Origin: Sinomonas atrocyanea
GTDB lineage: Bacteria > Actinomycetota > Actinomycetes > Actinomycetales > Micrococcaceae
NCBI RefSeq assembly: GCF_030811715.1
Contig: NZ_JAUSRH010000008.1
Span: 1-64,000 of the forward strand
Length of the DNA: 64,000 bases
Reading direction: 5' to 3'
The stretch's first letter is position 1; each line of letters opens with the position of its first letter. This document shows, piece by piece, positions 17,538 through 29,229 of the stretch. The translations under genes were made by a program, and so were the position numbers. The notes under the pieces are model-generated. The model did not search any database and was not told the origin of the DNA. It saw nothing but the letters and a program-made list of their open reading frames with translations.

Positions 17538-19142
17538 TCAGGCGGGCACGAAGCGCCCGTCCTCGAGGGCGAGGACGCGGTGGGCGTGGCGCCTCGCCCA
17601 CGCCAGGGCATGGGTCGAGAGCACGACGCCGGCCCCCGCCTCCGCGGCCCGTCCCACGACCGCTTCGAGGCGGCCGAGCGAGGTCCCGTCCAGGCCTACC
17701 GTCGGCTCGTCGAGCAGGAGGACCTTCGGCCGCCGCGCGAGGACCGTCGCGAGCGCGAGCAGGCGCTGTGCGGAGGCAGGCAGGTCGTACGGGTGTGCCT
17801 CGGCATCGGCCGCGAGGCCCACCTCCTCGAGCGCCTCGAGCGCGCGGCGGCGGGCGGCGTCCGCGCCAAGGCGGCGTCGGCCCGGCGCCCGCAGGCGCAG
17901 CCCGAAGGACACTTCACGCAGGGCCGTGCGCTCGAACAGCTGGTCGCGGGGCTCCTGGAACAGGGTGCCCACGTGGTCCGCGACCCGACCTGCCGGGATC
18001 CCCGCGATGTCGGCACCGACGACGCTGACGCGCCCGGTCTGGGGGCGCAGGAGGCCTGCGAGGTGCCTCAGCGCGGTGGACTTCCCTGCGCCGTTGGGCC
18101 CGGTGAGGGCGACGACCTCGCCGGGGGCGACCGCCAGGTCTGCCCCGTCGAGGACGGGACGCCCCGCGCCGCGGTAGGCGAAGCTGACCCGCTCGAGCGC
18201 CGCGAGGGGGGTCGGCTCCAGGGAGCCCGCGGACGCACCGGAGTCAGCGCCGCGGCCGGCGGGCCCGTGCGCGGCGGGGAGCTCGTCCCCAGGCTCGCGC
18301 GCGAGCACGCCGGAGCCGGCGAAGGCCGCGGAGGCTAGCACCTCGGCCGGGCTCCCGGTGGCCGCGGCCGACCCGGCGCGGAGGAGGATCCAGTGGTCGG
18401 CGCGGCGGGCGATCGAGTCGGCGCAGGCGCCGGCGACCACCACGGCGGCGCCCCTGGCCCGCTGGGCTGCGATGAGGCGCCAGAGGGCCGCGCTGCCGGC
18501 CGCGTCGAGCGAGGCTGTGGGGTCATCGAGGATGAGGACCGCCGGTTCGGCGATGATCGCACAGGCGAGGGCGAGGCGGCGCTGCTCGCCGCCGGAAAGC
18601 TGGGCCGGGTCCCTCTCGAGCAGGGGCCCCAGGCCGAGCGCCTCCGCCGCGCGCGCGGTGCGCTCGCGCATCGGGCCGCGCGGCACGGCACGCTGCTCGA
18701 GGGCGAACGCGATCTCCTCGCCGACCGAGGCGGACGCGCCGGTGAGCAGGTCCGCGGGCCGCTGCGGGACGTAGGCGACATGCTGCCCCCATGCCCCGAG
18801 CCGCAGCCGCGGGTCGCTGGGCAGTCCGCGGAACACGAGCCGGGCGGGCGCTCCGTGCAGGCTGCCGGGACCGGCGGGGACGGCGGCGTGGTCCCCCGGG
18901 GCCGCGCGGCCCACGCCGGAGCCGAGCTCGAGACAGCCGGCAAGGGTGTTCTGGCCGCCGGCGATGGCCCAGCCGGCGAGGACCTTGGCGAGCGTCGACG
19001 TGCCGCTGCCCGAGGCACCGAGCACCGCGGTGAGGGAGCCCGGCCCGAGCGTGAGGCGGACGTCCCGCAGGGCCGGCGGCCCGGCGTCGTACGCGAAGCG
19101 CTCGACGTGCGCCGCGAGCACCGGTTCGGTACCCGCGCTCAT
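17538..19142 (-). CDS. ECF transporter ATPase, fused A1A2, asymmetric sites
   Basis: A 534-residue protein with two ABC ATPase domains in one chain, the energizing part of an energy-coupling-factor importer. NBD1 (about 10-260) has an intact signature LSGGE (182-186), but its Walker A reads GASGSGTST with T48 instead of Lys, its Walker B ends ILDDP (Asp207 instead of Glu) and the switch His is missing (VVVAGACAD). NBD2 (about 312-534) has normal Walker A GPNGAGKST (K354), LLLDEPT and switch H511, but a degenerate signature LPASA (454-458). The pair should form one competent and one dead ATP site. ATG 19142 overlaps the EcfT stop (ATGA). Confidence 0.9.
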   Translation of the reverse strand: MSAGTEPVLAAHVERFAYDAGPPALRDVRLTLGPGSLTAVLGASGSGTSTLAKVLAGWAIAGGQNTLAGCLELGSGVGRAAPGDHAAVPAGPGSLHGAPARLVFRGLPSDPRLRLGAWGQHVAYVPQRPADLLTGASASVGEEIAFALEQRAVPRGPMRERTARAAEALGLGPLLERDPAQLSGGEQRRLALACAIIAEPAVLILDDPTASLDAAGSAALWRLIAAQRARGAAVVVAGACADSIARRADHWILLRAGSAAATGSPAEVLASAAFAGSGVLAREPGDELPAAHGPAGRGADSGASAGSLEPTPLAALERVSFAYRGAGRPVLDGADLAVAPGEVVALTGPNGAGKSTALRHLAGLLRPQTGRVSVVGADIAGIPAGRVADHVGTLFQEPRDQLFERTALREVSFGLRLRAPGRRRLGADAARRRALEALEEVGLAADAEAHPYDLPASAQRLLALATVLARRPKVLLLDEPTVGLDGTSLGRLEAVVGRAAEAGAGVVLSTHALAWARRHAHRVLALEDGRFVPA

Positions 19143-19939
19143 CCCCCGCCGCCCGTCGCGGCAGCCGCGTGGGCCACCCCGGGGACGAGGGCCGCCGCCA
19201 CCAGGCCCGCCGAGGCGGCGACGAGCGCCCACCGCAGGACGCGCTGGGCCGCGGAGTCCGGCTCGTCCACGTACGCCGTGCGGGGGCCGGGGAGTGCCTG
19301 TCCGCGCGCGTCGAGGGCGAGGGCGCGCTCGCCGGCCTCGTCCACGAGGGCGAGCACGAGCGGGACGGCCTGGAGCCGGGCCGCGAGGACGCGGCCGCCG
19401 GGCCCGGGCCGGACGACGAGGCCGCGCGCCTCCTGCGCCTCGCGGATGCGGCGCATGCGGTCGGAGACGGTGGCGGCGAGGCCCAGGGCCGAGGCGAGGA
19501 CGTAGCCGAGCGGCGCCGGGACGCCGCGCCGGACGAGGGCCGCCCGGAGGACGGCCACGTCCGCCCAGACCGAGAATGCGAGCATGGTGCCCACCAGGGC
19601 GGCGGTGCGCAGCACGAACGCCCCGGCGTAGGCGAGTCCCTCGACCGTGACGCGGGCGGGCCCCCACGCGGCGAGCACCGTGGCACCTTCGGGGAAGAAG
19701 AGCCCGTGGATCAGGAACGCCCACAGCGCGAACGGCGCGACGACGAGGCCCGCCGCGGCGCCCAGCCGCCGCAGCGTGCCCGCGCGGGCGGACAGGGCAC
19801 CCGCCGCGAACAGCGCCCCCGCCCACACCGCCCAGTGGGCCGCCGCGAAGCACGCGACGGCGCCCGTCGCGGCCAGCGCGAGCCCCGTGAGCGGATTGAG
19901 GCGGCGGCCGGCGGCGGCCGCCGCGGGTTGCTCAGGCAG
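19139..19939 (-). CDS. ECF transporter transmembrane protein EcfT
   Basis: The membrane coupling subunit, 266 residues if started at CTG 19939. About six hydrophobic segments are visible. The coupling helices contain SDRMRRIREAQEARGL and a second basic Arg-Gly motif, ALDARGQAL, the typical ARG-type motifs that contact the ATPases. The conserved EcfT N-terminus RRLNPLTGLAL lies upstream of the first GTG in frame (19828), and no ATG, GTG or TTG occurs between it and the upstream stop near 20099. CTG 19939, with AGGCGG a few bases upstream and overlapping the S-component stop, is the best candidate. The downstream ATPase overlaps by 4 nt. Confidence 0.82.
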   Translation of the reverse strand: MPEQPAAAAAGRRLNPLTGLALAATGAVACFAAAHWAVWAGALFAAGALSARAGTLRRLGAAAGLVVAPFALWAFLIHGLFFPEGATVLAAWGPARVTVEGLAYAGAFVLRTAALVGTMLAFSVWADVAVLRAALVRRGVPAPLGYVLASALGLAATVSDRMRRIREAQEARGLVVRPGPGGRVLAARLQAVPLVLALVDEAGERALALDARGQALPGPRTAYVDEPDSAAQRVLRWALVAASAGLVAAALVPGVAHAAAATGGGG

Positions 19940-20750
19940 CGGGGGCCGCCTCGGCGCCGCGGCGCCGGGCGAGCACGCGGTGCGCCCGGACGAACTCGAA
20001 GCGCGCCGTCGCCCGCCGCGGGAGGGCGTAGGCCAGGGCGGCCGCGACGACGAACGTGACGAGCTTGTCGGTCAGGTCGGACGCGATCGAGCCCTTCACG
20101 ACCGAGTCGACGAGGCTGTCCCCCGCGGCGCGGAACACGGCGATGACCGCCCCCGTCGCGCCGGTGGAGGTCCCGCCGAAGACCGCCACTGCGACGGTCG
20201 AGCCGATGACCGCCGCGACCGCGCCGGTGACGAGCCCGGCGACGGGGACCCACCAGCACCGCCGCACCGCACCGATCCGCGCGGTGAGCCCGGCGAGGGC
20301 GCCGATGGCGGCCGCCCCGGCGGCGAACGGGATGAGGGTCGGGTTGAAGAAGGACCACACGATCGTGCTCAGCAGCCCCGTCGCCGCGCCGGCCGCAGGA
20401 CCGGCGAGGAAGCCGACGAGGACGGTGCCGATCGAGTCGAGGTAGATCGGCACGAGCGTCGTGCCGACGAACTGGCCGAGCACGATGTTCAGCACGAGGG
20501 CCACGGGGATGAGCGCGAGCGTCGTGGTCGGCAGGGTGGGCAGGATGCCGGCGAAGAGGAGGACCGTGGCGATCCCGTAGCCCGTGAGCGCCACGAGGGC
20601 GGCGGAGGCCGAGGGCGTGTCCACGGGCTCGGCGGGAGAGGTGGCCGCGAGGTAGACGAACGTCGCGACGATGGCGGCGGCGCCGAGGACGATGAGGACC
20701 GTCCTGAGCGGGGAGCGGCGCGGGGCGTCTTCTGTCAGGGGGTGCGACAT
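19932..20750 (-). CDS. ECF transporter substrate-binding S component
   Basis: A 272-residue integral membrane protein with about seven hydrophobic segments; the core LNIVLGQFVGTTLVPIYLDSIGTVLVGFLAGP is typical of ECF S components. It captures the substrate and docks on EcfT. It is encoded directly after a nucleoside hydrolase, which suggests a nucleoside or related base as the substrate, but the exact ligand cannot be read from the sequence. ATG 20750 lies 12 nt behind a GAAGGA. The 104-bp space before it holds a GC hairpin and a 75-nt leader. Confidence 0.87.
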   Translation of the reverse strand: MSHPLTEDAPRRSPLRTVLIVLGAAAIVATFVYLAATSPAEPVDTPSASAALVALTGYGIATVLLFAGILPTLPTTTLALIPVALVLNIVLGQFVGTTLVPIYLDSIGTVLVGFLAGPAAGAATGLLSTIVWSFFNPTLIPFAAGAAAIGALAGLTARIGAVRRCWWVPVAGLVTGAVAAVIGSTVAVAVFGGTSTGATGAVIAVFRAAGDSLVDSVVKGSIASDLTDKLVTFVVAAALAYALPRRATARFEFVRAHRVLARRRGAEAAPAA

Positions 20751-20827
20751 GGCCAGGGCACGTCCTTCACGGATGCAGCGGTTGCGGAAAGTGGTTGCCT
20801 CCCGCCTATGTCACCTCGGCGGTCGTC

Positions 20828-20844
20828 CCCCGGCCGGGCCGGGG
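20828..20844 (-). terminator. Intra-operon hairpin before the ECF genes
   Basis: A CCCCGGC/GCCGGGG stem with a 3-nt loop, 11 nt after the nucleoside hydrolase stop on the minus strand. It could attenuate read-through from the hydrolase into the transporter genes. Confidence 0.5.
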
Positions 20845-20854
20845 CACAGAAATT

Positions 20855-21925
20855 CTAGCCCACCCGGCGCGCGAGGGCGCCGAGCGAGGCGACGAGCTCC
20901 GCGAACGCCTCCTCGGGATGGTTGGCGCTCACGATGCGCGCCGACGGGGGCTCGTCCCACAGGCCGCGGTAGTCGGCGACCGTGGTGCCCATCAGGCGGG
21001 GCGCCCTGGTCTCCACGTGCACGGCCGCCGCCCGCGTGGCGTAGCGCGCTGTCCCCGCGGCCACGCTCGCGGCGAAGTAGTCGTGGATGTGCGCCACGTA
21101 GCCCTGGTCGTAGTGCCGGTGGAACTCGAAGTAGAAGCGCAGCATGTCGCTCACGTGCCGGACGAGCCGGTTCGAGGCGGCGGAGCGCTGCCCCTGGGGC
21201 TGGTCCGGGAGCACGAGCTCCGGCTCGCTGCAGCCGGCGGCCTCGGCGAGGGCGGCGAGGTGCCGCGGGTGCATCTCGATCCGCTCGGTGGTCTCGAGCG
21301 CGCACACGGTCGGCAGCCGGCCCTCGGGCTGGCCGGAGAAGGCAGCGAAGACCTCGGCGGCCGCGTGCGGGTCCACGTGCGTGTTCCACTCGGCCGTGGG
21401 CGTCGTGTTGCCCTGGTAGTAGTAGGCGCCCCCCATGATCACCACTCCTGCGAGCAGCTCGGGGAGGCGCGGCTCGGCTCGCAGGGCGAGGGCGAAGTTG
21501 GTCAGCGGGGCCGTGATGAGCGCCGTGAGCTCCCCCGGGCGGGCGCGGGCAGCCTCGACCCAGAGGTCGACGGCGTCGCGCGCCTCGGGTGCCCGGCGCG
21601 CCGCGGGCAGCTCCGCGTAGCCGATCCCCTGGGGCCCGTGCGTCTCGGTGGTCGTGACGAGCGGGACCTCGAGGGGCTTCCTCGCGCCGATCGCCACGGG
21701 CACGTCGGGCCGCCCGCACAGTTCGAGGAGGGCGAGGTTGTTCGCCGCGACCTGGTCGGCGTCGACGTTGCCCGGGGTGCTCGTCACGGCGACGAGCTCC
21801 ACCTGCGGCTGGCTGCACAGGTACAGCAGCGCGAGGGCGTCGTCGATCCCCGTGTCGCAGTCGAGCAGGACGGCCCTCGGCGGACGGCCCGGCTCGTGGT
21901 GCACCGGCCGGGAGTTCTCGTGCAC
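20855..21925 (-). CDS. Nucleoside hydrolase (IUNH family)
   Basis: A 356-residue inosine/uridine-preferring nucleoside hydrolase-type enzyme that splits nucleosides into base and ribose. The Ca2+-binding aspartate cluster is LLDCDTGIDDALAL (D22, D24, D28, D29), with PLTNFALAL, VVIMGGAYYYQGNTTPTAEWN and the C-terminal TARYATRAAAVHVE segment as further family features. The start is GTG 21925, 13 nt after the aldo/keto reductase stop, so the two share a transcript. No signal peptide, so it acts on nucleosides after uptake, which fits the ECF importer downstream. Confidence 0.88.
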   Translation of the reverse strand: MHENSRPVHHEPGRPPRAVLLDCDTGIDDALALLYLCSQPQVELVAVTSTPGNVDADQVAANNLALLELCGRPDVPVAIGARKPLEVPLVTTTETHGPQGIGYAELPAARRAPEARDAVDLWVEAARARPGELTALITAPLTNFALALRAEPRLPELLAGVVIMGGAYYYQGNTTPTAEWNTHVDPHAAAEVFAAFSGQPEGRLPTVCALETTERIEMHPRHLAALAEAAGCSEPELVLPDQPQGQRSAASNRLVRHVSDMLRFYFEFHRHYDQGYVAHIHDYFAASVAAGTARYATRAAAVHVETRAPRLMGTTVADYRGLWDEPPSARIVSANHPEEAFAELVASLGALARRVG

Positions 21926-21938
21926 GGGTGCGCGGTCC

Positions 21939-22916
21939 CTAGAAGAGCGCGACGCGCGGCGTCTTCGGGAAGATCTCGTCGAGCTCGGCGAGGTCCTCGG
22001 CGCTCGGCTCCCACGAGGCCGCCTCGGCGTTCTGGCGGATCTGCTCGGGCTTGGTGGCTCCCGCGATGACGCTCGCGACCGAGGGCTGGGCGGCGAGCCA
22101 CGAGAACGCGACCTCCAGCTCGGTCAGCCCCCGCTCCTCGGCGAACGCCGAGAATCGGTCGAGCTGGTCCCAGTCGGCGTCGTGGACGAGGTTGGTGCGG
22201 GTGTGGGAGAGCCGCGAGCCCTCCGGGGCGCTGCCGCGGGAGTACTTGCCCGTCAGGAGCCCGTTCGCGAGCGGGAAGTAGGGCAGGACCCCGAGTCCGT
22301 ACGCCTCGGCGGCCTCCGTGACCTCGAGCTCGGCGCGCCGGTCGAGGAGGTTGTAGTGGTTCTGGCTCGAGATGAACGGGGTGAACCCGCCCGTCCGCGC
22401 GGTGAACTCCGCCTCGGCGATCTGCCAGCCCGTGCGGTTCGAGTGCCCGATGTAGCGCACCTTCCCCTCGCGCACGAGGTCGTCGAGCGCCGAGAGGGTC
22501 TCCTCGATCGGGGTCTCGGTGTCCGGGGTGTGGTACTGGTACAGGTCGATCCAGTCCGTGCCGAGGCGGCGGAGGGAGGCCTCGACGGCGGTGCGGATGT
22601 AGCGCCGCGAGCCGCGCGCGCCGAAGTCCTTACCGTTCGCGCCGTGCATGTCCATGCCGAACTTCGTGGCGACCACGACGTCGTCGCGGCGGCCCTTGAG
22701 CGCCTTCCCGAGCATCTCCTCGCTCAGTCCCGGGGTGCGGCCGTACACGTCGGCGACGTCGAAGAGGGTGATCCCCGCGTCGATCGCGGCGTGGACGACC
22801 GCGTCGGTGCCCTCCTGCGTCTCGGTCGGGGTGTTGGCGCGGCCGAGGTTGTTGCAGCCGAGGCCGACGGTCGAGACGGTCAGGCCGGAGTGGCCGAGGC
22901 GGCGGTAGTCAGTCAT
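21939..22916 (-). CDS. Aldo/keto reductase
   Basis: A 325-residue NADPH-dependent TIM-barrel reductase. The tetrad is visible as D and Y in DVADVYGRTPGLSE, K in VVATKFGMD and H in DLYQYHTPD. The C-terminal cofactor segment is SVIAGATKPEQIRQN. The substrate is unknown; it opens the operon with the nucleoside hydrolase, so reduction of a pentose or base-derived aldehyde is possible. ATG 22916 is preceded by TAGTCT exactly 6 nt upstream, indicating a leaderless operon mRNA. Confidence 0.92.
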   Translation of the reverse strand: MTDYRRLGHSGLTVSTVGLGCNNLGRANTPTETQEGTDAVVHAAIDAGITLFDVADVYGRTPGLSEEMLGKALKGRRDDVVVATKFGMDMHGANGKDFGARGSRRYIRTAVEASLRRLGTDWIDLYQYHTPDTETPIEETLSALDDLVREGKVRYIGHSNRTGWQIAEAEFTARTGGFTPFISSQNHYNLLDRRAELEVTEAAEAYGLGVLPYFPLANGLLTGKYSRGSAPEGSRLSHTRTNLVHDADWDQLDRFSAFAEERGLTELEVAFSWLAAQPSVASVIAGATKPEQIRQNAEAASWEPSAEDLAELDEIFPKTPRVALF

Positions 22917-22922
22917 GGGGCC

Positions 22923-22928
22923 AGACTA
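22923..22928 (-). promoter_or_regulatory. -10 box of the AKR/nucleoside hydrolase/ECF operon
   Basis: TAGTCT on the minus strand ends 6 nt before ATG 22916; leaderless start inferred. Confidence 0.6.
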
Positions 22929-22950
22929 CCCGTGCGGCCCGGGGCAGCGA

Positions 22951-22980
22951 CGCCCCGCCGGCAGCGGGCCCCACGGGGCG
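22951..22980 (-). terminator. Hairpin after the dxs operon
   Basis: CGCCCCG/CGGGGCG arms around a 16-nt loop, 13 nt past the stop of the last gene of the dxs operon. Its position next to the aldo/keto reductase promoter fits a terminator. Confidence 0.45.
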
Positions 22981-22993
22981 GCGCCCACGGTCC

Positions 22994-23551
22994 TCACAGT
23001 GAGAAGCCGCGGACCCCGGCGGGGGCGTGCTTGAGCTTGAAGGCGTCCGGATCGGCGAGCGGGGCGACGGCGACCGAGAGCTTCGTGTAGTCGCTCGTGG
23101 CCTCGCGCAGGCACGTCTTGACCGCCGCGACGGCCTTGGCCGGGTCGACGCACGTCGCGAACACGTTGAGCCGGCCGTTGCCGATGGCGCTGCCCTCGAC
23201 CGACCCGAGCCCGCGCCAGGCGAGGTGGGCCGAGAGGGCCTGGACGGCCTGGCGCTCGAGGGCCCGGTCCCGGTCGGTGCCATCGGCCGTCTTGAGCGCG
23301 AACTGCGCCACGACCCGCCACAGGTCTTCGTCGCCGACCGGGGCGTAGCCGTCCTGCTCGCACTGGGCAGCGAAGGCCGCCATGAGCCCCTCGGCGGCGG
23401 CAGCGTCGACGTCGTGCGTGGCCTCCGTCGCGGACTGGTGGCCGACCACGCCGTGGTTCACCACGAACTGGCCGCCCTCCTCGTCGTGCCACGCCTCCCG
23501 GAACTCGAGCGTGCCGTCGTCCCGGCGCCGGTAGACGCGCGCGTAGCTCAT
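22994..23551 (-). CDS. Hypothetical protein coupled to dxs operon
   Basis: A 185-residue protein that I do not recognise. The N-terminus ARVYRRRDDGTLEFREAWHDEEGGQFVVNHGVVGHQS reads like a small beta domain that recalls WGR-type nucleic-acid-associated modules. The rest is alpha/beta, with two cysteines (CEQDG and CVDPAKAV). ATG 23551 overlaps the upstream stop by 4 nt (ATGA), so it is translated together with the DUF402 gene as the last gene of the dxs operon. Confidence 0.78.
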   Translation of the reverse strand: MSYARVYRRRDDGTLEFREAWHDEEGGQFVVNHGVVGHQSATEATHDVDAAAAEGLMAAFAAQCEQDGYAPVGDEDLWRVVAQFALKTADGTDRDRALERQAVQALSAHLAWRGLGSVEGSAIGNGRLNVFATCVDPAKAVAAVKTCLREATSDYTKLSVAVAPLADPDAFKLKHAPAGVRGFSL

Positions 23552-24174
23552 GGGTTCTCCTTCCGTCCCAACGCCATCCAGGCGTCGGAGATGCCGTCAA
23601 AGGGGCCGGTGCCCGCGAGCACTGCCCGGTGCAGCCGCGCGCACTCGGACCGGACGGCTGCGACCAGGCCGTCCGGGTAGGCCATCGTGGCCGCGTGCTC
23701 GGTGAACTCGTCCTCGTCGTCGACGAAGACGCCGTGGTGCGCCGAGCGGATCACGTCCAGGTCCATGTCGACCATGTGGAACTCGACGACGCCGGGATGG
23801 CCCTCCCCCGCCGGCACGCCGATGCGGTGCCAGGAGAGGTCCCACGCGAGGTCCACGTACACGCGGAAGTCGCCGGGGTTGGTGTCGTCGTAGAACGTCG
23901 CCGCGTAGCCGCCCGCGCGCGGGATGAGCAGGACCGCGTCGGAGCGCGTGTGGAGCGCGGCACCGGGCCGAGAGATGAACTCGCCGCGCCCCTGGTAGAT
24001 CCACCAGCCGTGCTCGTCCTCGCCCAGCCCGAAGCCGGGGACGACCCAGTGGCCGGTCCCGTCCCATTTGCGGTTCCGGGCGACGACGAGCTCTCCGGGG
24101 CGCGGGGCGTCGGCCGGCGGGGGCGGCTGGATCGGCCACGCCCCTGGGGCCGAACCGGGGGCGCGCCCGCTCAC
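23548..24174 (-). CDS. DUF402 domain protein
   Basis: A 208-residue protein of the DUF402 family (nucleoside phosphatase/RNase FAU-1-like fold). The core is [43 protein letters not shown] and [16 protein letters not shown], with acidic residues (Asp/Glu clusters) that bind metal in this family. GTG 24174 overlaps the dxs stop (GTGA) and the frame upstream of it runs antisense-like through dxs, so the long reading is not real. Its partner in the isoprenoid operon is unclear. Confidence 0.85.
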   Translation of the reverse strand: MSGRAPGSAPGAWPIQPPPPADAPRPGELVVARNRKWDGTGHWVVPGFGLGEDEHGWWIYQGRGEFISRPGAALHTRSDAVLLIPRAGGYAATFYDDTNPGDFRVYVDLAWDLSWHRIGVPAGEGHPGVVEFHMVDMDLDVIRSAHHGVFVDDEDEFTEHAATMAYPDGLVAAVRSECARLHRAVLAGTGPFDGISDAWMALGRKENP

Positions 24175-26159
24175 AGCTTGGGGAGCGTGCCCGTGGTGGG
24201 GGCAGCCTGGCCCGGCAGCGGCCGCGCGAACGGGACCTTGGTCCCCAGGACCTGGGCCACGATGTCGTGCGCGACCTGCTGGGCGGTCAGGCCGACCCGG
24301 GCGAGGACCTGCGACCGCGAGCCGTGGTCGAGGAACTCCACCGGGAGGCCGACCTCGTTCAGGGCCGTGTCCACGCCGGCGGCGCGCATCTCCTGGCGGA
24401 TCCTCGAGCCGACCCCGCCGGCACGGACGCCGTCCTCGAGGCACACCACGATGCGGTGCCGCGCCGCGAGGCGGATGATGCTCCGCGGCACGGGCAGGAC
24501 CCAGCGCGGGTCCACGACCGTGGAGCTGATCCCCTGGTGGTCCAACCGCTGGGCGACCTCGAGCGCGAGGTCGCTCATGGCGCCCACGGCCACGAGCAGC
24601 ACGTCGGGCCCGGTCTCGCCGTCGTCCTCGGTGTCCTCGCCGGTTCGGGCGAGCACGTCGACGCCGTCGTCGAGGCGCTCGAGCGCCTCCGTCTCGGCCC
24701 CGACGGTCCCCTTGGAGAAGCGTACGACGGTCGGGGCGTCGTCGACCGCGATCGCCTCGCGGAGCTCCTCGCGCAGCCGGGTCGCGTCCCGCGGGGCGGC
24801 GAGGTGCAGCCCGGGCACGCTCTGCACGAGCGCCATGTCCCACTGGCCGTGGTGGCTCGCGCCGTCGGGGCCGGTGACCCCGGCGCGGTCCAGCACGAGG
24901 GTCACGCCGGCCTTGTGCAGGGCCACATCCATCAGGAGCTGGTCGTAGGCCCGGTTCAGGAAGGTCGCATACACCGCGACGACGGGGTGCAGCCCGCCGA
25001 AGGCGAGGCCCGCGGCGCTCGTGACGGCGTGCTGCTCGGCGATGCCGACGTCGATGACGCGGTCCGGATGGCGCTGCGCGAAGGTGGCCAGGCCGACCGG
25101 GATGAGCATGGCGCCGGTGATGCCGACGACGTCCTCGCGCTCGTCGGCGATCGCCGCGATCTCCTCCGCGAAGACCGAGGTCCACGAGGGCCCCGACCCG
25201 GGTCCGGTGGGCTGCCCCGTCTCGGGGTCGATCACGCCGACCGCGTGGAACTGGTCGGCCTCGTGGTTGCGGGCCGGGGCGTACCCATGGCCCTTCTCGG
25301 TGATCGCGTGGACGATCACGGGGCCGGCGAAGTTCCTGGCCGTCGCGAGCGCCTCCTCGAGGGCGCGCTGGTCATGGCCGTCCACCGGGCCGACGTACTT
25401 GAGCCCGAGGTCCTCGAACATGCCCTGGGGGGCCCACCAGTCCTTGATGCCCTTCTTGGTGGCGTGCAGGCCCTTGTACACGAACTGGCCCACGGGGCCG
25501 CCGTTCTGCAGGCGCCTCTTCGCGACCTCGAGCATGCCCTCGTAGGCCGGGGCGGTGCGGACCTTGTCGATCGCGGTGCGCAGGGACGCGAGGTAGTCGG
25601 CGAGGCCGCCGACGGTCGGGGCGTAGGAGCGGCCGTTGTCGTTGACCACGATCACGACGCGGCGGTCCTTGTCCGAGGCGATGTTGTTCAGCGCCTCCCA
25701 GGCCATGCCGCCCGTGAGGGCGCCGTCGCCCACCACGACCACGGTGTAGCGGTCGCCCTCGCCCGTGAGCCTGCGGGCGCGGGAGATCCCGTCGGCCCAG
25801 GACAGCGAGGAGGAGGCGTGCGAGGACTCGACGATGTCGTGCTCGCTCTCGGCGCGGGAGGGGTAGCCCGAGAGGCCGCCCTCCTGCCGGAGGGTGGAGA
25901 AGTCCCTGCGGCCGGTCAGCAGCTTGTGGACGTAGGACTGGTGCCCGGTGTCGAAGATGATGCTGTCGCGCGGGGACTCGAAGATGCGGTGGATCGCCAG
26001 CGTCAGCTCCACGACGCCGAGGTTCGGCCCGAGGTGGCCGCCGGTCTGGGCGACATTGCGGATCAGGAACTGCCGGATCTCCCCCGCGAGGTCCTCGAGC
26101 TCGGCGGAGCCGAGGCGGGCGAGGTCCTTCGGCCCCTCGATGGAATCCAAGATGCCCAA
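24171..26159 (-). CDS. dxs: 1-deoxy-D-xylulose-5-phosphate synthase
   Basis: A 662-residue thiamine-diphosphate enzyme that condenses pyruvate and glyceraldehyde-3-phosphate, the first step of the MEP isoprenoid pathway. Motifs are [13 protein letters not shown], the ThDP/Mg site [16 protein letters not shown], and the catalytic Glu in [14 protein letters not shown], with the transketolase C-terminal domain at the end. The start is TTG 26159 ([10 protein letters not shown]), 6 nt behind AAGGAG; a longer GTG start at 26186 would place the RBS inside the gene. It heads a three-gene operon with 4-nt overlaps. Confidence 0.96.
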   Translation of the reverse strand: MGILDSIEGPKDLARLGSAELEDLAGEIRQFLIRNVAQTGGHLGPNLGVVELTLAIHRIFESPRDSIIFDTGHQSYVHKLLTGRRDFSTLRQEGGLSGYPSRAESEHDIVESSHASSSLSWADGISRARRLTGEGDRYTVVVVGDGALTGGMAWEALNNIASDKDRRVVIVVNDNGRSYAPTVGGLADYLASLRTAIDKVRTAPAYEGMLEVAKRRLQNGGPVGQFVYKGLHATKKGIKDWWAPQGMFEDLGLKYVGPVDGHDQRALEEALATARNFAGPVIVHAITEKGHGYAPARNHEADQFHAVGVIDPETGQPTGPGSGPSWTSVFAEEIAAIADEREDVVGITGAMLIPVGLATFAQRHPDRVIDVGIAEQHAVTSAAGLAFGGLHPVVAVYATFLNRAYDQLLMDVALHKAGVTLVLDRAGVTGPDGASHHGQWDMALVQSVPGLHLAAPRDATRLREELREAIAVDDAPTVVRFSKGTVGAETEALERLDDGVDVLARTGEDTEDDGETGPDVLLVAVGAMSDLALEVAQRLDHQGISSTVVDPRWVLPVPRSIIRLAARHRIVVCLEDGVRAGGVGSRIRQEMRAAGVDTALNEVGLPVEFLDHGSRSQVLARVGLTAQQVAHDIVAQVLGTKVPFARPLPGQAAPTTGTLPKL

Positions 26160-26268
26160 GGGCGACTCCTTGCTCGAAACGTGCACGAACCACTGTAACG
26201 CCTCCGGCCCCCGCGGTGTTTCCCCTGCTACCCGCGCGTAGGCCGGATGCAGCCATGCCGGACACGGC

Positions 26269-26298
26269 GGAGGGCCCCACCGGATGGTGGGGCCCTCC
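26269..26298 (-). terminator. Terminator after acnA
   Basis: A perfect 13-bp stem (GGAGGGCCCCACC/GGTGGGGCCCTCC) with a 4-nt loop, 39 nt beyond the acnA stop on the minus strand. Confidence 0.85.
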
Positions 26299-26336
26299 TT
26301 GCTGCCGGCCTGCGCCGACGCTGTCGCCGTGGGGCG

Positions 26337-29174
<2,838 letters not shown>

Positions 29175-29229
29175 TGCAGGACTCCTCTCGCAACACTGCC
29201 ATCTTTGTCCCGGCCTCGCGGGCGGTGCT

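Noticed and set aside
19711-20358. 215-codon minus-strand frame across EcfT and the S component
   Set aside because: Arg-rich shadow frame; EcfT and S-component motifs are in the other two frames.
20751-20827. Riboswitch in the leader of the S-component gene
   Set aside because: ECF genes often have one, and the 75-nt leader contains a GGAGGCAACC stretch, but I could not fit it to a cobalamin, thiamine, preQ1 or other aptamer, and it is too short for most.
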